Source: Saprospiraceae bacterium (GTDB lineage: Bacteria; Bacteroidota; Bacteroidia; Chitinophagales; Saprospiraceae). Taken from it: a DNA stretch of 64,000 nucleotides. This document shows, piece by piece, positions 8,118 through 17,161 of this stretch; position 1 is the stretch's first letter; each line of letters opens with the position of its first letter. The position numbers and the translations under genes were made by a program. Under the pieces are notes generated by a model. The model saw only the letters and a program-made list of their open reading frames with translations. It was not told the DNA's origin and did not search any database. The stretch is taken from positions 62,001-126,000 of the forward strand of contig JALHRR010000001.1 of NCBI GenBank assembly GCA_022841345.1. Direction: 5' to 3'.

Positions 8118-9997
8118 ATGTGCGGAATTCTTGGGTTTGTGGACTTCCACTGCGATAGCTCAGTGGCATTACTTGAAGCAATGACTGAATCATTGCACCA
8201 CAGAGGTCCTGATTATCAGGACTCTTTTCATTCAGATCAGGGCATCTTCATCCTGGGGCTGGGTCATACCAGATTAGCCATCCTTGACACTTCAGCTTCA
8301 GGCAACCAACCCATGCATTTTCAGAATTGGAGCATTGTTCTGAATGGTGAGATTTATAATTTCAGGGAGATCAGAGAAGAATTATTGATGCTTGGGCATC
8401 ATTTTGTGTCTGAATCTGATACAGAAGTGGTTTTAAAGTCTTTTGCATCCTGGGGAAAAGAATGTGTTGATCGTTTTATCGGGATGTTTGCTTTTGTAAT
8501 TTATGATCATAAGAAGCAAGAGTTATATGCTTGTCGGGACAGATTAGGGGTCAAACCTTTGTTTTATTATTTCGATGGTGATATTCTGATTTTTGGATCT
8601 GAGCTCAAACCGCTCATGAAGCATCCTTCATTCCGAAAGGAAATTAATTTCGATGCCATGCAGTTATATTTTCAGTATGGTTATGTACCAGGGCCCCTAT
8701 GTATATTTGAGCAAACTAATAAACTCGAACCGGGTACCTGGCTCACATTTTCGATTGAAACAAAAAAAATATCAATCTCGAAGTATTGGGAAATAACGGA
8801 TTACTACAGCAAACCAATACTAAACATTAGGTATGAAGATGCAGTAGATGAAGTTCATTACTTACTTCAATCTTCATGTAAGTATCGAATGGTTGCGGAT
8901 GTTCCGGTAGGTTTATTTTTAAGTGGAGGTTATGATAGTTCAACTGTAACAGCTATACTCCAAAAGGATGCTATTCAACCACTGAAAACATTTACTATCG
9001 GATTTCCGGACGGATTAGATGAATCACAGCATGCTCGTAAGGTTGCAGCCTATCTTGGGACTGATCATACTTCCTATGATTGTACAAAGGAAGATGCAAT
9101 ATCTATTATACCTACCCTTCCTTTTTATTTTGATGAACCAACTTCTGATATTTCTGCCATTCCAACGATTTTAGCTGCAAGACTGGCAAAAGAGCAAGTG
9201 ACTGTTGCATTATCTGCAGATGGCGGTGATGAAATCTTTGCAGGCTACGATGGGTATGTAACTATTCCCCAAAGATTTGAAAAATTAAAACAGATACCCT
9301 TTCAATCAGCTATGGCCACAGCAATCGGCCCATTAAATCAAATGGAATTTTTAGTGATAGCTTCAGACACAAATTAAATGGAGTATCCCGTGTATTTAAG
9401 GAGTCCCCTCATAATCAATTGGCGAGATTAATTGATAGATCCTGCATCATACCTGATTTCATCATGCAGGACCTATTTTCCAAAAATGAATTAGCAATAA
9501 ATCCGGTTTTTCAAAGTGACTATTCAATGCTGAATGATATTCGATCCACTCTTTTTGTTACAGATGTTAAAGGAGCTTTGAAAGACTCACTTTTAGTCAA
9601 AGTTGACCGGGCTACAATGTCTGTATCTCTCGAAGGAAGAGAGCCTTTATTGGATCACAGACTGATTGAATACGTGGCAACTTTGCCTTTTTGTTTTAAA
9701 CATGATGGTCAGACCAGTAAGAAAATTTTACGTGAAATAGCTCATAAGTATATTCCTGCTGACTTACTAAACAGGCCTAAAACGGGATTTGATCTTCCTA
9801 TTTATAAGTGGCTTAAAAAGGAATTATCCTATATGTTGGATGATCTAATGGATGACAATAAATTTTACCTGGAAAGTAAAATTAGTAAAAAAGCAGTTGT
9901 GAGATTAGTTGAAAAATTCAGAAATGGCCAATTAAAATATATAGACATTATTTGGAGATTGTTAATGTTTAGGCTATGGTTTAAATTGTGGAGTTAA
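8118..9997 (+). pseudogene. asnB: Asparagine synthase (AsnB-type amidotransferase), broken by a 1-nt deletion
   Basis: The 5' part (8118-9377) gives an intact N-terminal Ntn glutaminase with Cys2 (MCGI), an SGGYDSS pyrophosphate loop (269-275) and a SADGGDE segment, then stops. Homology resumes one frame back: reading 9353 onward in that frame gives SDSFRHKLNG and continues to a normal AsnB C-terminus ending at 9997. The switch point is a run of five T at 9348-9352; one extra T restores a single frame. The span is then 1881 nt (626 aa), exactly the length of the intact paralogue at 13813-15693. Either a recent mutation, a base-calling error in the homopolymer, or less likely a -1 recoding event (A TTT TTA). 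In surface-glycan loci such enzymes amidate uronic acids. Confidence 0.85.
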
Positions 9998-10026
9998 TTC
10001 TTTAATAAAATGAATAGGTAAATAGA

Positions 10027-10932
10027 TTGAACTTAAGATATAACAAGGCATTTAGACTTCCCCGTAAATTAGTAAAGTATATATTGGCTTTCGTTTATCC
10101 AATAATTATTAAAATTTGGCCTTTACCAAAAGTGAAATCAATAGATGAGACTTTAGATTTTTTACTTCAATCAAAAGTTTCAATATCTAGATTTGGTGAT
10201 GGTGAATTTTTGTATATTATCGACAAATTAAACTTGCCCTTCCAAAAACAAGATCAAAATCTAAGAAAAAAACTCATCAACATTTTATCTTCTAATGATT
10301 CAAAAATATTGATTGGACTACCTAGCGGGTATTATTCAATAAATGATTTAAAGTTAGAAAGTAGAATATTATGGAAGAGTCAAATTTCATGGATCTTTCC
10401 AAGATTAAGGAAGTATTTGAATCTAGACAAAACGTACTATAACTCGAGTTTTACAAGATTTTATTATGAAGTATCTGACAGGTCCAAATCGATTCATTAT
10501 TTGAATAAAATAAAGAAGATTTGGAATAATCAAACCATAGTTTTAATTGAGGGTGAAAAAAGCAGACTAGGGGTAGGAAATGATCTTTTTGATAATGTTG
10601 CATCAATATCAAGAATACTTTGCCCCAAACATCACGCCTATACGATGTATGAGCAAATTTTTGCGGAAGCTACAAAACAAGATAAAAGTAGTTTGATATT
10701 AATTGCACTTGGTCCAACAGCAACAGTGCTTGCATATGAGTTGGCTAAAGTTGGCTATCAAGCTCTTGATATTGGAAATATAGACATTGAATATGAATGG
10801 TTCCTAAATAATTCTACTTCAAAAACTAAGGTTGAAGGTAAGTATACCAGTGAAGCTTTGGGCGGTAGAGATGTCGATGATATTTATAACTCTGATTATG
10901 AAAACCAGATAATTGCAAAAATAATAAACTAA
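10027..10932 (+). CDS. GT-D fold glycosyltransferase (DUF1792-type)
   Basis: 301 aa. Motifs of the DUF1792/GT-D family are present: SISRFGDGEF (about 52-61), the I-G-L-P-S-G segment, GEKSRLGVGNDLFDN and a C-terminal LGPTATVLAYELAKVGYQAL followed by D-I-G-N-I-D-I-E-Y-E-W. Family members transfer glucose or related sugars onto glycans using a metal bound by the D-G-E motif. The start is TTG; no other plausible start exists before the conserved core. A hydrophobic stretch near residues 16-32 may anchor it to the membrane. It is the first gene of a visibly more AT-rich block (to about 13811). Confidence 0.8.
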   Translation: MNLRYNKAFRLPRKLVKYILAFVYPIIIKIWPLPKVKSIDETLDFLLQSKVSISRFGDGEFLYIIDKLNLPFQKQDQNLRKKLINILSSNDSKILIGLPSGYYSINDLKLESRILWKSQISWIFPRLRKYLNLDKTYYNSSFTRFYYEVSDRSKSIHYLNKIKKIWNNQTIVLIEGEKSRLGVGNDLFDNVASISRILCPKHHAYTMYEQIFAEATKQDKSSLILIALGPTATVLAYELAKVGYQALDIGNIDIEYEWFLNNSTSKTKVEGKYTSEALGGRDVDDIYNSDYENQIIAKIIN

Positions 10933-10936
10933 ATAA

Positions 10937-11653
10937 ATGGAGTCAAAATATTTGCATAAAACGGAATGGCATAACCACGATGCCCCCAATGAAATAGTAC
11001 CAATTATTATGGAGCTAATAAAACCTAAAACAGTGGTTGACGTAGGTTGTGGGATTGGGACTTTTACATCGACATTTAAAAAGCATGGAGCTAGAGTTTT
11101 AGGAATTGATGGTCCATGGGCTGATAAAAAATTATTGTTCAACAATTTGTCAACAGATGAGTTTGTTGAAATGGATCTTGAAAAGAGAATCAGTGTACCA
11201 TCGAAATTTGATTTGGTTGTTTGTCTAGAAGTAGCAGAACATTTAAGCAAAGAACGAGCTTCTACTTTCATAGAAGACCTAGTTAAATTAGGTGATGTTA
11301 TTCTTTTTTCTGCTGCGGTTCCAGGTCAAGGCGGAGAGAATCATCTTAATGAACAATGGCAAGACTATTGGCAATCTCATTTCGAAAATAATTCATTTAA
11401 CTTATTAGATATTATGCGACCATTAGTATGGGAGAATGAAAAAATATTCTGGTGGTACAGACAAAACATGGTTCTCTATATTAATAATCAACACGATCTC
11501 ATATCAACTAAGGAAGTTAAATACAATTATTTATCTGATCCCATTCATCCGGAAGTCCTAACAACATGGAACAATTATAAGGACAAGAATGCCATTAAGA
11601 GGCATTTGAAGATTTTGCTAAAAGCTATAAGGTTCAAAATAACAGGGAGCTGA
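10937..11653 (+). CDS. Class I SAM-dependent methyltransferase
   Basis: 238 aa with the SAM-binding motif I VVDVGCGIGTF (33-43), an acidic motif after strand 2 (GIDG) and motif IV DLVVCLEVAEHL around residue 92-103. This is a small-molecule/sugar methyltransferase pattern. In this locus it most likely O- or N-methylates a sugar residue or caps the chain; nothing in the sequence fixes the substrate. It starts 4 nt after the GT-D gene. The last ~25 residues are basic, which could bind membrane or nucleotide. Confidence 0.8.
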   Translation: MESKYLHKTEWHNHDAPNEIVPIIMELIKPKTVVDVGCGIGTFTSTFKKHGARVLGIDGPWADKKLLFNNLSTDEFVEMDLEKRISVPSKFDLVVCLEVAEHLSKERASTFIEDLVKLGDVILFSAAVPGQGGENHLNEQWQDYWQSHFENNSFNLLDIMRPLVWENEKIFWWYRQNMVLYINNQHDLISTKEVKYNYLSDPIHPEVLTTWNNYKDKNAIKRHLKILLKAIRFKITGS

Positions 11654-11665
11654 GTTACAAATAAA

Positions 11666-12748
11666 TTGAACCACCTTAAATCAATCTGCATTATTTCTCC
11701 CGCAATAAAATTGGGAGGCGTTGAAAGAGCATCTGTGAATTTGGCTAATGAATTGGCATCCAGAAACATTAAAGTGCTATTCATCTCCATTTTCAATCAA
11801 GAACACTTTTTTACCTTAGATACTAATATCCAATTTTGTGAACCGCAGGGCTTTAACACTTTTAAGCTAGAAATCCTTCAAACAATAAGATGGATTAGAA
11901 AAATTGTAAAAAACAATAAGCCTGACATAATTCTTGGTTTCGGTACTTTTTACTCATCAATTGCAAAGTTAGCTACTCTGGGGCTGAAAACACCACTTGT
12001 TTTTTCAGATCGATCAAGTCCTTTATTTAAATGGCCAATTCATATTCATCTTTTTGGAAGATTAACTTTTAAACTTTTCCCGCCTAATGGCGCAATTTCA
12101 CAAACTCAGATTGCAGCAGAGTATGCCAAAAAATGGTTACCTATGCATGTACCTATAGCTGTTGTTCCTAATCCTGTTAAGCAAATAGTACGTCATTCTG
12201 ATAAAATCAGGGGGAAATCAATATTAGCAATTGGGAGGTTAAATGACCATTTAAAAGGTTTTGACAGATTGATAGAGGTTTTTAGTCTCATTCACAATAA
12301 AGATTGGAAGCTTGTGTTTGCCGGCAGCGGATTGGACGATAGCGGACTTTTGAATATTGTAAACGATCTTGGACTGGAAGGGAGGGTCGAATTTCTTGGA
12401 AAAGTAAAAGACATAGATAGCTTAATGTCTCTGACCAGCATATTTGCAATTCCTTCCAGAAGTGAAGGATTTCCTAATGCTCTTTTAGAGGCAATGGCTG
12501 CAGGATTACCATGTATTAGTTTTAATTTTATCGCTGGGCCGAGTGATATTATAGATCACAATGTGAATGGAATAATCATAGAGGACGGGGATATTAAAGG
12601 ATTTGCTATAGCTCTTGATTATTTAATAGAAAATGAAGATGTGAGAATCAATTTAGGCCAAGAAGCACTCAAGTCAAGTCAAAGATACGGTGTAGATTCA
12701 ATTACAAATAAATATCTTGATTTTTTAACCCAATGTTCATCAAATTGA
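11666..12748 (+). CDS. GT4-family glycosyltransferase
   Basis: 360 aa GT-B enzyme. The N-terminal acceptor domain starts with a strand followed by IKLGGVERASVNLANEL. The C-terminal donor domain shows AIGRLNDHLKGFDRLIEVF, VFAGSG and the retaining-GT EX7E element in SRSEGFPNALLEAMAAGLP. The start is TTG at 11666; the next Met is past residue 160, so TTG (or an even less usual codon) must be used. Retaining GT4 enzymes use UDP- or GDP-sugars in the cytoplasm. The GVER loop is common in GT4 enzymes that act on N-acetylated sugars, but specificity is not determined. Confidence 0.88.
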   Translation: MNHLKSICIISPAIKLGGVERASVNLANELASRNIKVLFISIFNQEHFFTLDTNIQFCEPQGFNTFKLEILQTIRWIRKIVKNNKPDIILGFGTFYSSIAKLATLGLKTPLVFSDRSSPLFKWPIHIHLFGRLTFKLFPPNGAISQTQIAAEYAKKWLPMHVPIAVVPNPVKQIVRHSDKIRGKSILAIGRLNDHLKGFDRLIEVFSLIHNKDWKLVFAGSGLDDSGLLNIVNDLGLEGRVEFLGKVKDIDSLMSLTSIFAIPSRSEGFPNALLEAMAAGLPCISFNFIAGPSDIIDHNVNGIIIEDGDIKGFAIALDYLIENEDVRINLGQEALKSSQRYGVDSITNKYLDFLTQCSSN

Positions 12749-12758
12749 CAGCAACTTT

Positions 12759-13811
12759 TTGAAAAATCTTGTTAGTATTATTGTTCCTGTATTCAATGGA
12801 GAACACTATTTACAAAAATGCTTGAATAGTTTGAGTATACAAACATACCAGGAAATCGAAATTGTTATTGTAAATGATGGATCAACTGATAACTCAAATT
12901 TAATTATTGAGGAATTTGCAAGAAATAATTACAATGTTAAAATTGTTAATCAGAAGAATAGTGGCCTTTCAGCGGCACGAAATTCTGGTTTGGCACAAGC
13001 TAAAGGTAATTATATTTCCTTTGTGGATTCTGATGATTGGCTAGAGCCAAATGCAATAGAAAAAGGCATTGAATCCCTAAGAAATTATAATGCTGATTTA
13101 GTTTTCTGGCCAACGATTAACGAGTACACAGATTATTCATTGAATGTTCAAGGGGCATTCGGTAAGGACACAATTTTTTACGGCGACTCATTAAATCAAT
13201 TAAAAAGAAGAACTGTTGGCCCAATTCGTGATGAGTTAAAAAATCCATTACTAATAGACAGCTTTGCTTCAGCGTGGGGTAAGATTTACAAATCAGAAAT
13301 AATAAAAATTAATAATATTCAATTTGTTGACACAAAAATTATTGGGTCTGAAGATGTATTATTTAACATTAGATATTTCCATAGTTGCGAAAGGATTTTT
13401 TATTTACACCAGCATTTGATTCATTATCTAAAGATTAACTCTTCTTCTTTAACAAAAAATCATGGTTCAACACTCTTTCCTCGATTTAAAAATTTATTCA
13501 AGTATATCAATGAGTTTATCAATGCTTCTAAACTAGGGAATGAATACTATGAGGCATTAAATAACAGAATTTCAATTTCAATGATAAATATTGGACTTAG
13601 TATTTCAAGTCCAAGAAATACAAGATCCTTTAAGCAAAAAATAAACGACATTTCAATTTGTCTTAACGACCCACAGATTAGACATTCATACAAATTATTC
13701 AAGTTTAAGTACTTGGCTATACATTGGAAAATTTATTACTTGCTCTGCAAAGTAAGATTGCCTGGATTAGTCTATGTATGTTTGAAAATTATGAGAACAA
13801 AGATTAAATAG
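12759..13811 (+). CDS. GT2-family glycosyltransferase
   Basis: 350 aa GT-A transferase. The donor domain opens at once with SIIVPVFNGEHYLQKCL, then NDGSTDNS (38-45), a GLSAARNSGL segment and the metal-binding SFVDSDDWLEP (DSD/DxD). The later GSEDVLFNIRY motif is the conserved acceptor-side E-D. The start TTG is required because the GT2 core begins at residue 5 and no ATG occurs until far into the protein. The C-terminal 90 residues are poorly conserved and basic. Inverting transferase; sugar unknown. Codon use is AT-rich, like its three upstream neighbours. Confidence 0.88.
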   Translation: MKNLVSIIVPVFNGEHYLQKCLNSLSIQTYQEIEIVIVNDGSTDNSNLIIEEFARNNYNVKIVNQKNSGLSAARNSGLAQAKGNYISFVDSDDWLEPNAIEKGIESLRNYNADLVFWPTINEYTDYSLNVQGAFGKDTIFYGDSLNQLKRRTVGPIRDELKNPLLIDSFASAWGKIYKSEIIKINNIQFVDTKIIGSEDVLFNIRYFHSCERIFYLHQHLIHYLKINSSSLTKNHGSTLFPRFKNLFKYINEFINASKLGNEYYEALNNRISISMINIGLSISSPRNTRSFKQKINDISICLNDPQIRHSYKLFKFKYLAIHWKIYYLLCKVRLPGLVYVCLKIMRTKIK

Positions 13812-13812
13812 T

Positions 13813-15693
13813 ATGTGCGGAATTCAAGGCATCTTAGACCCTTTAGGAGGATTAGATAAATACCTTGCCGAGAGACATTTAAACTTCCTGACGAACAGAG
13901 GCCCTGACGCCTCAGGTACCTATTCAGACGATCATATTTTCTTGGGTCACCGTCGATTGTCAATTATAGATCTAAGTACTGGCGCACAACCGATGTATTC
14001 TGTGGACAAAATGCAGGTGATTGTATACAATGGCGAGATTTATAATTTCAAAAAACTCAGGCAGGAATTGCAAAATGCAGGCCGGGCTTTTAAAACTGAA
14101 AGTGATACTGAAGTTATTTTAGAAGGCTATCTCAAATGGGGCATGTCACTCATGCTGAGTAAACTGGAAGGCATGTTTGCTTTTGCATTATATGATAAAT
14201 CAATCGAAAAGCTATTCATTGCAAGGGACAGGTTTGGAGAAAAGCCTCTTTACTATTTGAGCACTGAGACCGGATTTTATTTTGCCTCAGAATTAAAGGC
14301 AATAACTCATGTGTTGGAAAAGAAGGAAATCGACATTACAGCATTGAATTTATATCTGACACTTACCTACATTCCTGCCCCTTATACAATTTATAAAGGA
14401 ATCAGTAAATTACTTCCGGGAGATTTTATCGAACTGGACAAAAATGCAGAAGTAAAAATTGACCGGTATTATTCATTAGAAGATCAAATAAATTCCGGAG
14501 TAAAATACAATAGTTACGAGGCTGCAAAGACTGATCTGCGATCATTACTTTTCGATTCTGTTAGGGATAGAATGATCTCTGATGTACCTCTGGGTTCTTT
14601 CCTCAGCGGAGGTATAGATTCAAGCATCGTGACAGCAATCATGGCTGAGATATCACCTGATCCGGTTCATACTTTCTCGATTGGATTCAAAGAGAAGGCT
14701 TATGATGAGAGTTCCAGAGCAAGCCTTGTTTCAAATCATTTGAAAACCAAACACAACTCCTTTATTGTTGATTATAAAGATCTCCTGGATTGTGCAGATG
14801 ATGCAGTTGATTACTTTGATGAACCATTCGCAGACTCATCTGCAATTCCTTCCTATCTCGTCGCAAAAATGGCCAGTGAGTACGTGAAAGTCGTACTAAC
14901 CGGAGATTGTGCAGATGAATTATTCGGAGGTTATGAAAAATATCTCGCACCTTATTATGCTGCGAAATATTCAATGCTTCCCGGTTTTATTAAAGCACCC
15001 GTTAAAGCACTTGTTGGTATTACGCCTCACAATTCTTACACAAATGTTCCTCTGAGGAAAATAAAAAAACTCATAAGAAATAGCAGTGAATCACCCTTTG
15101 ATTTGCACTATAATTTTATGAGTTTAGGATTCAATGAAACAATTAAATCATCTCTATTAAAACCTGATTTTCAATCTGAGACCAGACAATTGGTAAAATC
15201 CACCTTTGATACACTTGAAAAAAGTGGTGAAATGGATAAAGGATTCTATACAGATGTTAAATGGGTTTTGGAAGGAGATATGCTCACAAAAGTGGATAGA
15301 ATGTGCATGAGACATTCACTTGAAGCCAGAGTTCCTTTTCTTGATTCATCAATCGTAAATGCTTCATTCAGAATGCCCTGGCAGTACAAAATTCATGGAT
15401 CAAATAAGAAGAAAATCCTGAAAGAGACTTTTGCTGATTTGTTACCCAAAGAAGTTTTCTCATTCAAAAAGAAAGGTTTCGGTGTACCATTGACTTTGTG
15501 GTTTAGAAATGAATTAAAATCAGAATTATTGCAAGTCCTGAATTCCGAGAGCATTGAGAAACAGGGAATATTTAATTCAAACTATATTCAGTCTTTAATA
15601 AATGAACATATGAGCGGTAAGGAAAACCATGCTTCCCAACTGTGGGTGCTTTATGTCTTTCAAAAATGGTATTTAAAGAATTTTGAAGCCTAA
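13813..15693 (+). CDS. asnB: Asparagine synthase (glutamine-hydrolysing) type amidotransferase, intact
   Basis: 626 aa two-domain enzyme. The glutaminase domain has the Cys2 nucleophile (MCGI), NRGPDASG and YNGEIYNF; the synthetase domain has SGGIDSS (265-271) and LTGDCADELFGGY. It could make asparagine, but position inside a glycan operon, with a second diverged copy 3.8 kb upstream, suggests the WbpS/AsnB-like role of amidating a uronic-acid carboxylate. It starts 1 nt after the GT2 stop and its last 11 nt overlap the next gene. Similarity to the first copy is clear at motifs but low elsewhere, so this is not a recent duplication. Confidence 0.88.
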   Translation: MCGIQGILDPLGGLDKYLAERHLNFLTNRGPDASGTYSDDHIFLGHRRLSIIDLSTGAQPMYSVDKMQVIVYNGEIYNFKKLRQELQNAGRAFKTESDTEVILEGYLKWGMSLMLSKLEGMFAFALYDKSIEKLFIARDRFGEKPLYYLSTETGFYFASELKAITHVLEKKEIDITALNLYLTLTYIPAPYTIYKGISKLLPGDFIELDKNAEVKIDRYYSLEDQINSGVKYNSYEAAKTDLRSLLFDSVRDRMISDVPLGSFLSGGIDSSIVTAIMAEISPDPVHTFSIGFKEKAYDESSRASLVSNHLKTKHNSFIVDYKDLLDCADDAVDYFDEPFADSSAIPSYLVAKMASEYVKVVLTGDCADELFGGYEKYLAPYYAAKYSMLPGFIKAPVKALVGITPHNSYTNVPLRKIKKLIRNSSESPFDLHYNFMSLGFNETIKSSLLKPDFQSETRQLVKSTFDTLEKSGEMDKGFYTDVKWVLEGDMLTKVDRMCMRHSLEARVPFLDSSIVNASFRMPWQYKIHGSNKKKILKETFADLLPKEVFSFKKKGFGVPLTLWFRNELKSELLQVLNSESIEKQGIFNSNYIQSLINEHMSGKENHASQLWVLYVFQKWYLKNFEA

Positions 15694-16864
15694 GTTAGTT
15701 CGCATTACCACTGTTCCTATTTCCATGAATATCATACTGAAGGGTCAGTTGAAGTTCATGAATGAATGCTTCGAAGTGGTCGGTGTCACAGGGAATGATG
15801 GAAAGCATTTTAATGAAATTGCTGAGAGGGAAAGAGTCCGGATGTTTGAGCTTGAAATGAAGCGAACAATTTCACCACTAAAAGATTTTGTGGCATTGAT
15901 GAAGATGATACGATTTCTGCATCGGGAAAAACCTCACATAGTACATTCTCATACACCTAAAGCAGGACTTTTGGGAATGATGGCAGCTAAAATTTGCGGA
16001 GTACCTGTGCGATTACACACCGTAGCAGGTATGCCCCTTGTAGAAGCTCAGGGATTAAGAAAATGGATATTGAAGATTACTGAGAAGATTACCTACAAAT
16101 GCGCTACAGCAATTTTCCCCAATTCAACCGGACTGCTTGAAATCATTAAAAAAGAAAAACTAAATCCGGGAGTTCCCACCAAAGTCATTGCTCAGGGCAG
16201 TTCAAATGGAATTGACCTTGATCATTTTTCCCCCGAATCAATAGTCGATCCGGCTCATTCCAGAAAAGCGATTCGGGAAGAGCTTCATATTGATCCTCAG
16301 GCGCTGTTATTTTGCTTTGTCGGCAGGATTGCCAAAGAAAAGGGAATTGAAGAACTTGTAGAAGCATTTGAAGAGTTAAGTTCTGAACGGCAGGACATGC
16401 ATCTTTTGCTTATTGGCCCTCTTGAAAAAGATAATGGCCCGGTTTCTGAATCTACACTTGAAAAAATTCGGACACATAAAAATATAAGTGCTCCCGGCCG
16501 TACGGATGATGTAAGACCATATTTACATGCTTCTGATATCTTTGTTTTTCCTTCTTATCGGGAAGGATTTCCCAATGTACTAATCCAGGCCGGAGCAATG
16601 GGTCTGCCTTGCATTGCTTCGGATATTAATGGTTGTAATGAGATAATAATTGAAGCGCAGAATGGTCTCCTTGTGCCTGTTAAAAATGTTAAAATTCTAA
16701 AAGATGCCATGCACAAGCTTGCTTCAAGTCCAACTTTAAGGCTGAGTTTAGCTGCCCAATCACGGGAATTAATAAGTAGCAGATTTTCCCGGCAAACAGT
16801 TTGGAATGAATTGAAAGAGGTTTATAACATGGAACTCAGTAATTACTTGAATCAGTTTAAATAA
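15683..16864 (+). CDS. GT4-family glycosyltransferase (CapM/WbjE-like N-terminus)
   Basis: 393 aa retaining GT-B enzyme. The N-terminal half contains the HSHTPKAGLLGMMAAKICGV segment (about 93-112) typical of capsule GT4 proteins such as CapM. The C-terminal half has FVGRIAKEKGIEELV and PSYREGFPNVLIQAGAMGLP, where the second Glu of EX7E is replaced by Gln-Ala-Gly. The start is TTG at 15683, overlapping asnB by 11 nt; an ATG at 15725 would delete the conserved first strand (RITTVPISMN), so TTG is preferred. Last glycosyltransferase before the initiating-transferase end of the locus. Confidence 0.85.
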   Translation: MKPKLVRITTVPISMNIILKGQLKFMNECFEVVGVTGNDGKHFNEIAERERVRMFELEMKRTISPLKDFVALMKMIRFLHREKPHIVHSHTPKAGLLGMMAAKICGVPVRLHTVAGMPLVEAQGLRKWILKITEKITYKCATAIFPNSTGLLEIIKKEKLNPGVPTKVIAQGSSNGIDLDHFSPESIVDPAHSRKAIREELHIDPQALLFCFVGRIAKEKGIEELVEAFEELSSERQDMHLLLIGPLEKDNGPVSESTLEKIRTHKNISAPGRTDDVRPYLHASDIFVFPSYREGFPNVLIQAGAMGLPCIASDINGCNEIIIEAQNGLLVPVKNVKILKDAMHKLASSPTLRLSLAAQSRELISSRFSRQTVWNELKEVYNMELSNYLNQFK

Positions 16865-16984
16865 AATAAGATCCTGATTAGAAATCAAATCGTAAGCTTT
16901 CCAAAGCAATTGAATTCCCAAATTCACTATTAAATTTGGTTAGTTATCAATCCTGGCGAAGAAATATTATACCTCAAACAAGCG

Positions 16985-17152
16985 ATGCAAAAAGCTCGTA
17001 AAATAGCAGAAGCTCAGTTGCTAAAAAACAATCTTCCGAACATCATCGTAAGGAATAATGTACTGATCAGGATAGAAGGCGGAAATGAAACCATCATTGG
17101 CAAACCGGAATTTCCCACACGACTCAGAAATAAGAATATTCAGGAACATTAA
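16985..17152 (+). CDS. Small hypothetical protein (55 aa)
   Basis: A short frame from ATG 16985 to TAA 17152 lies between the GT4 and ATP-grasp genes, on the same strand and 9 nt before the next start. The predicted peptide is basic (MQKARKIAEAQLLKNN..., ending PTRLRNKNIQEH), with a helical N-terminus and a likely beta hairpin (IIVRNNVLIRIEGG). The same frame is open upstream to 16934, giving a coherent extension (NPGEEILYLKQA) but no standard start codon. It could be a small accessory protein of the cluster or the remnant of a longer gene. Function not recognised. Confidence 0.4.
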   Translation: MQKARKIAEAQLLKNNLPNIIVRNNVLIRIEGGNETIIGKPEFPTRLRNKNIQEH

Positions 17153-17161
17153 ATTTCAAAA

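Noticed and set aside
8118-9997. Programmed -1 frameshift as the main explanation for asnB
   Set aside because: A TTT TTA is only a partial match to an X XXY YYZ slippery site and no strong downstream pseudoknot was recognised; kept only as an alternative to a deletion or read error.
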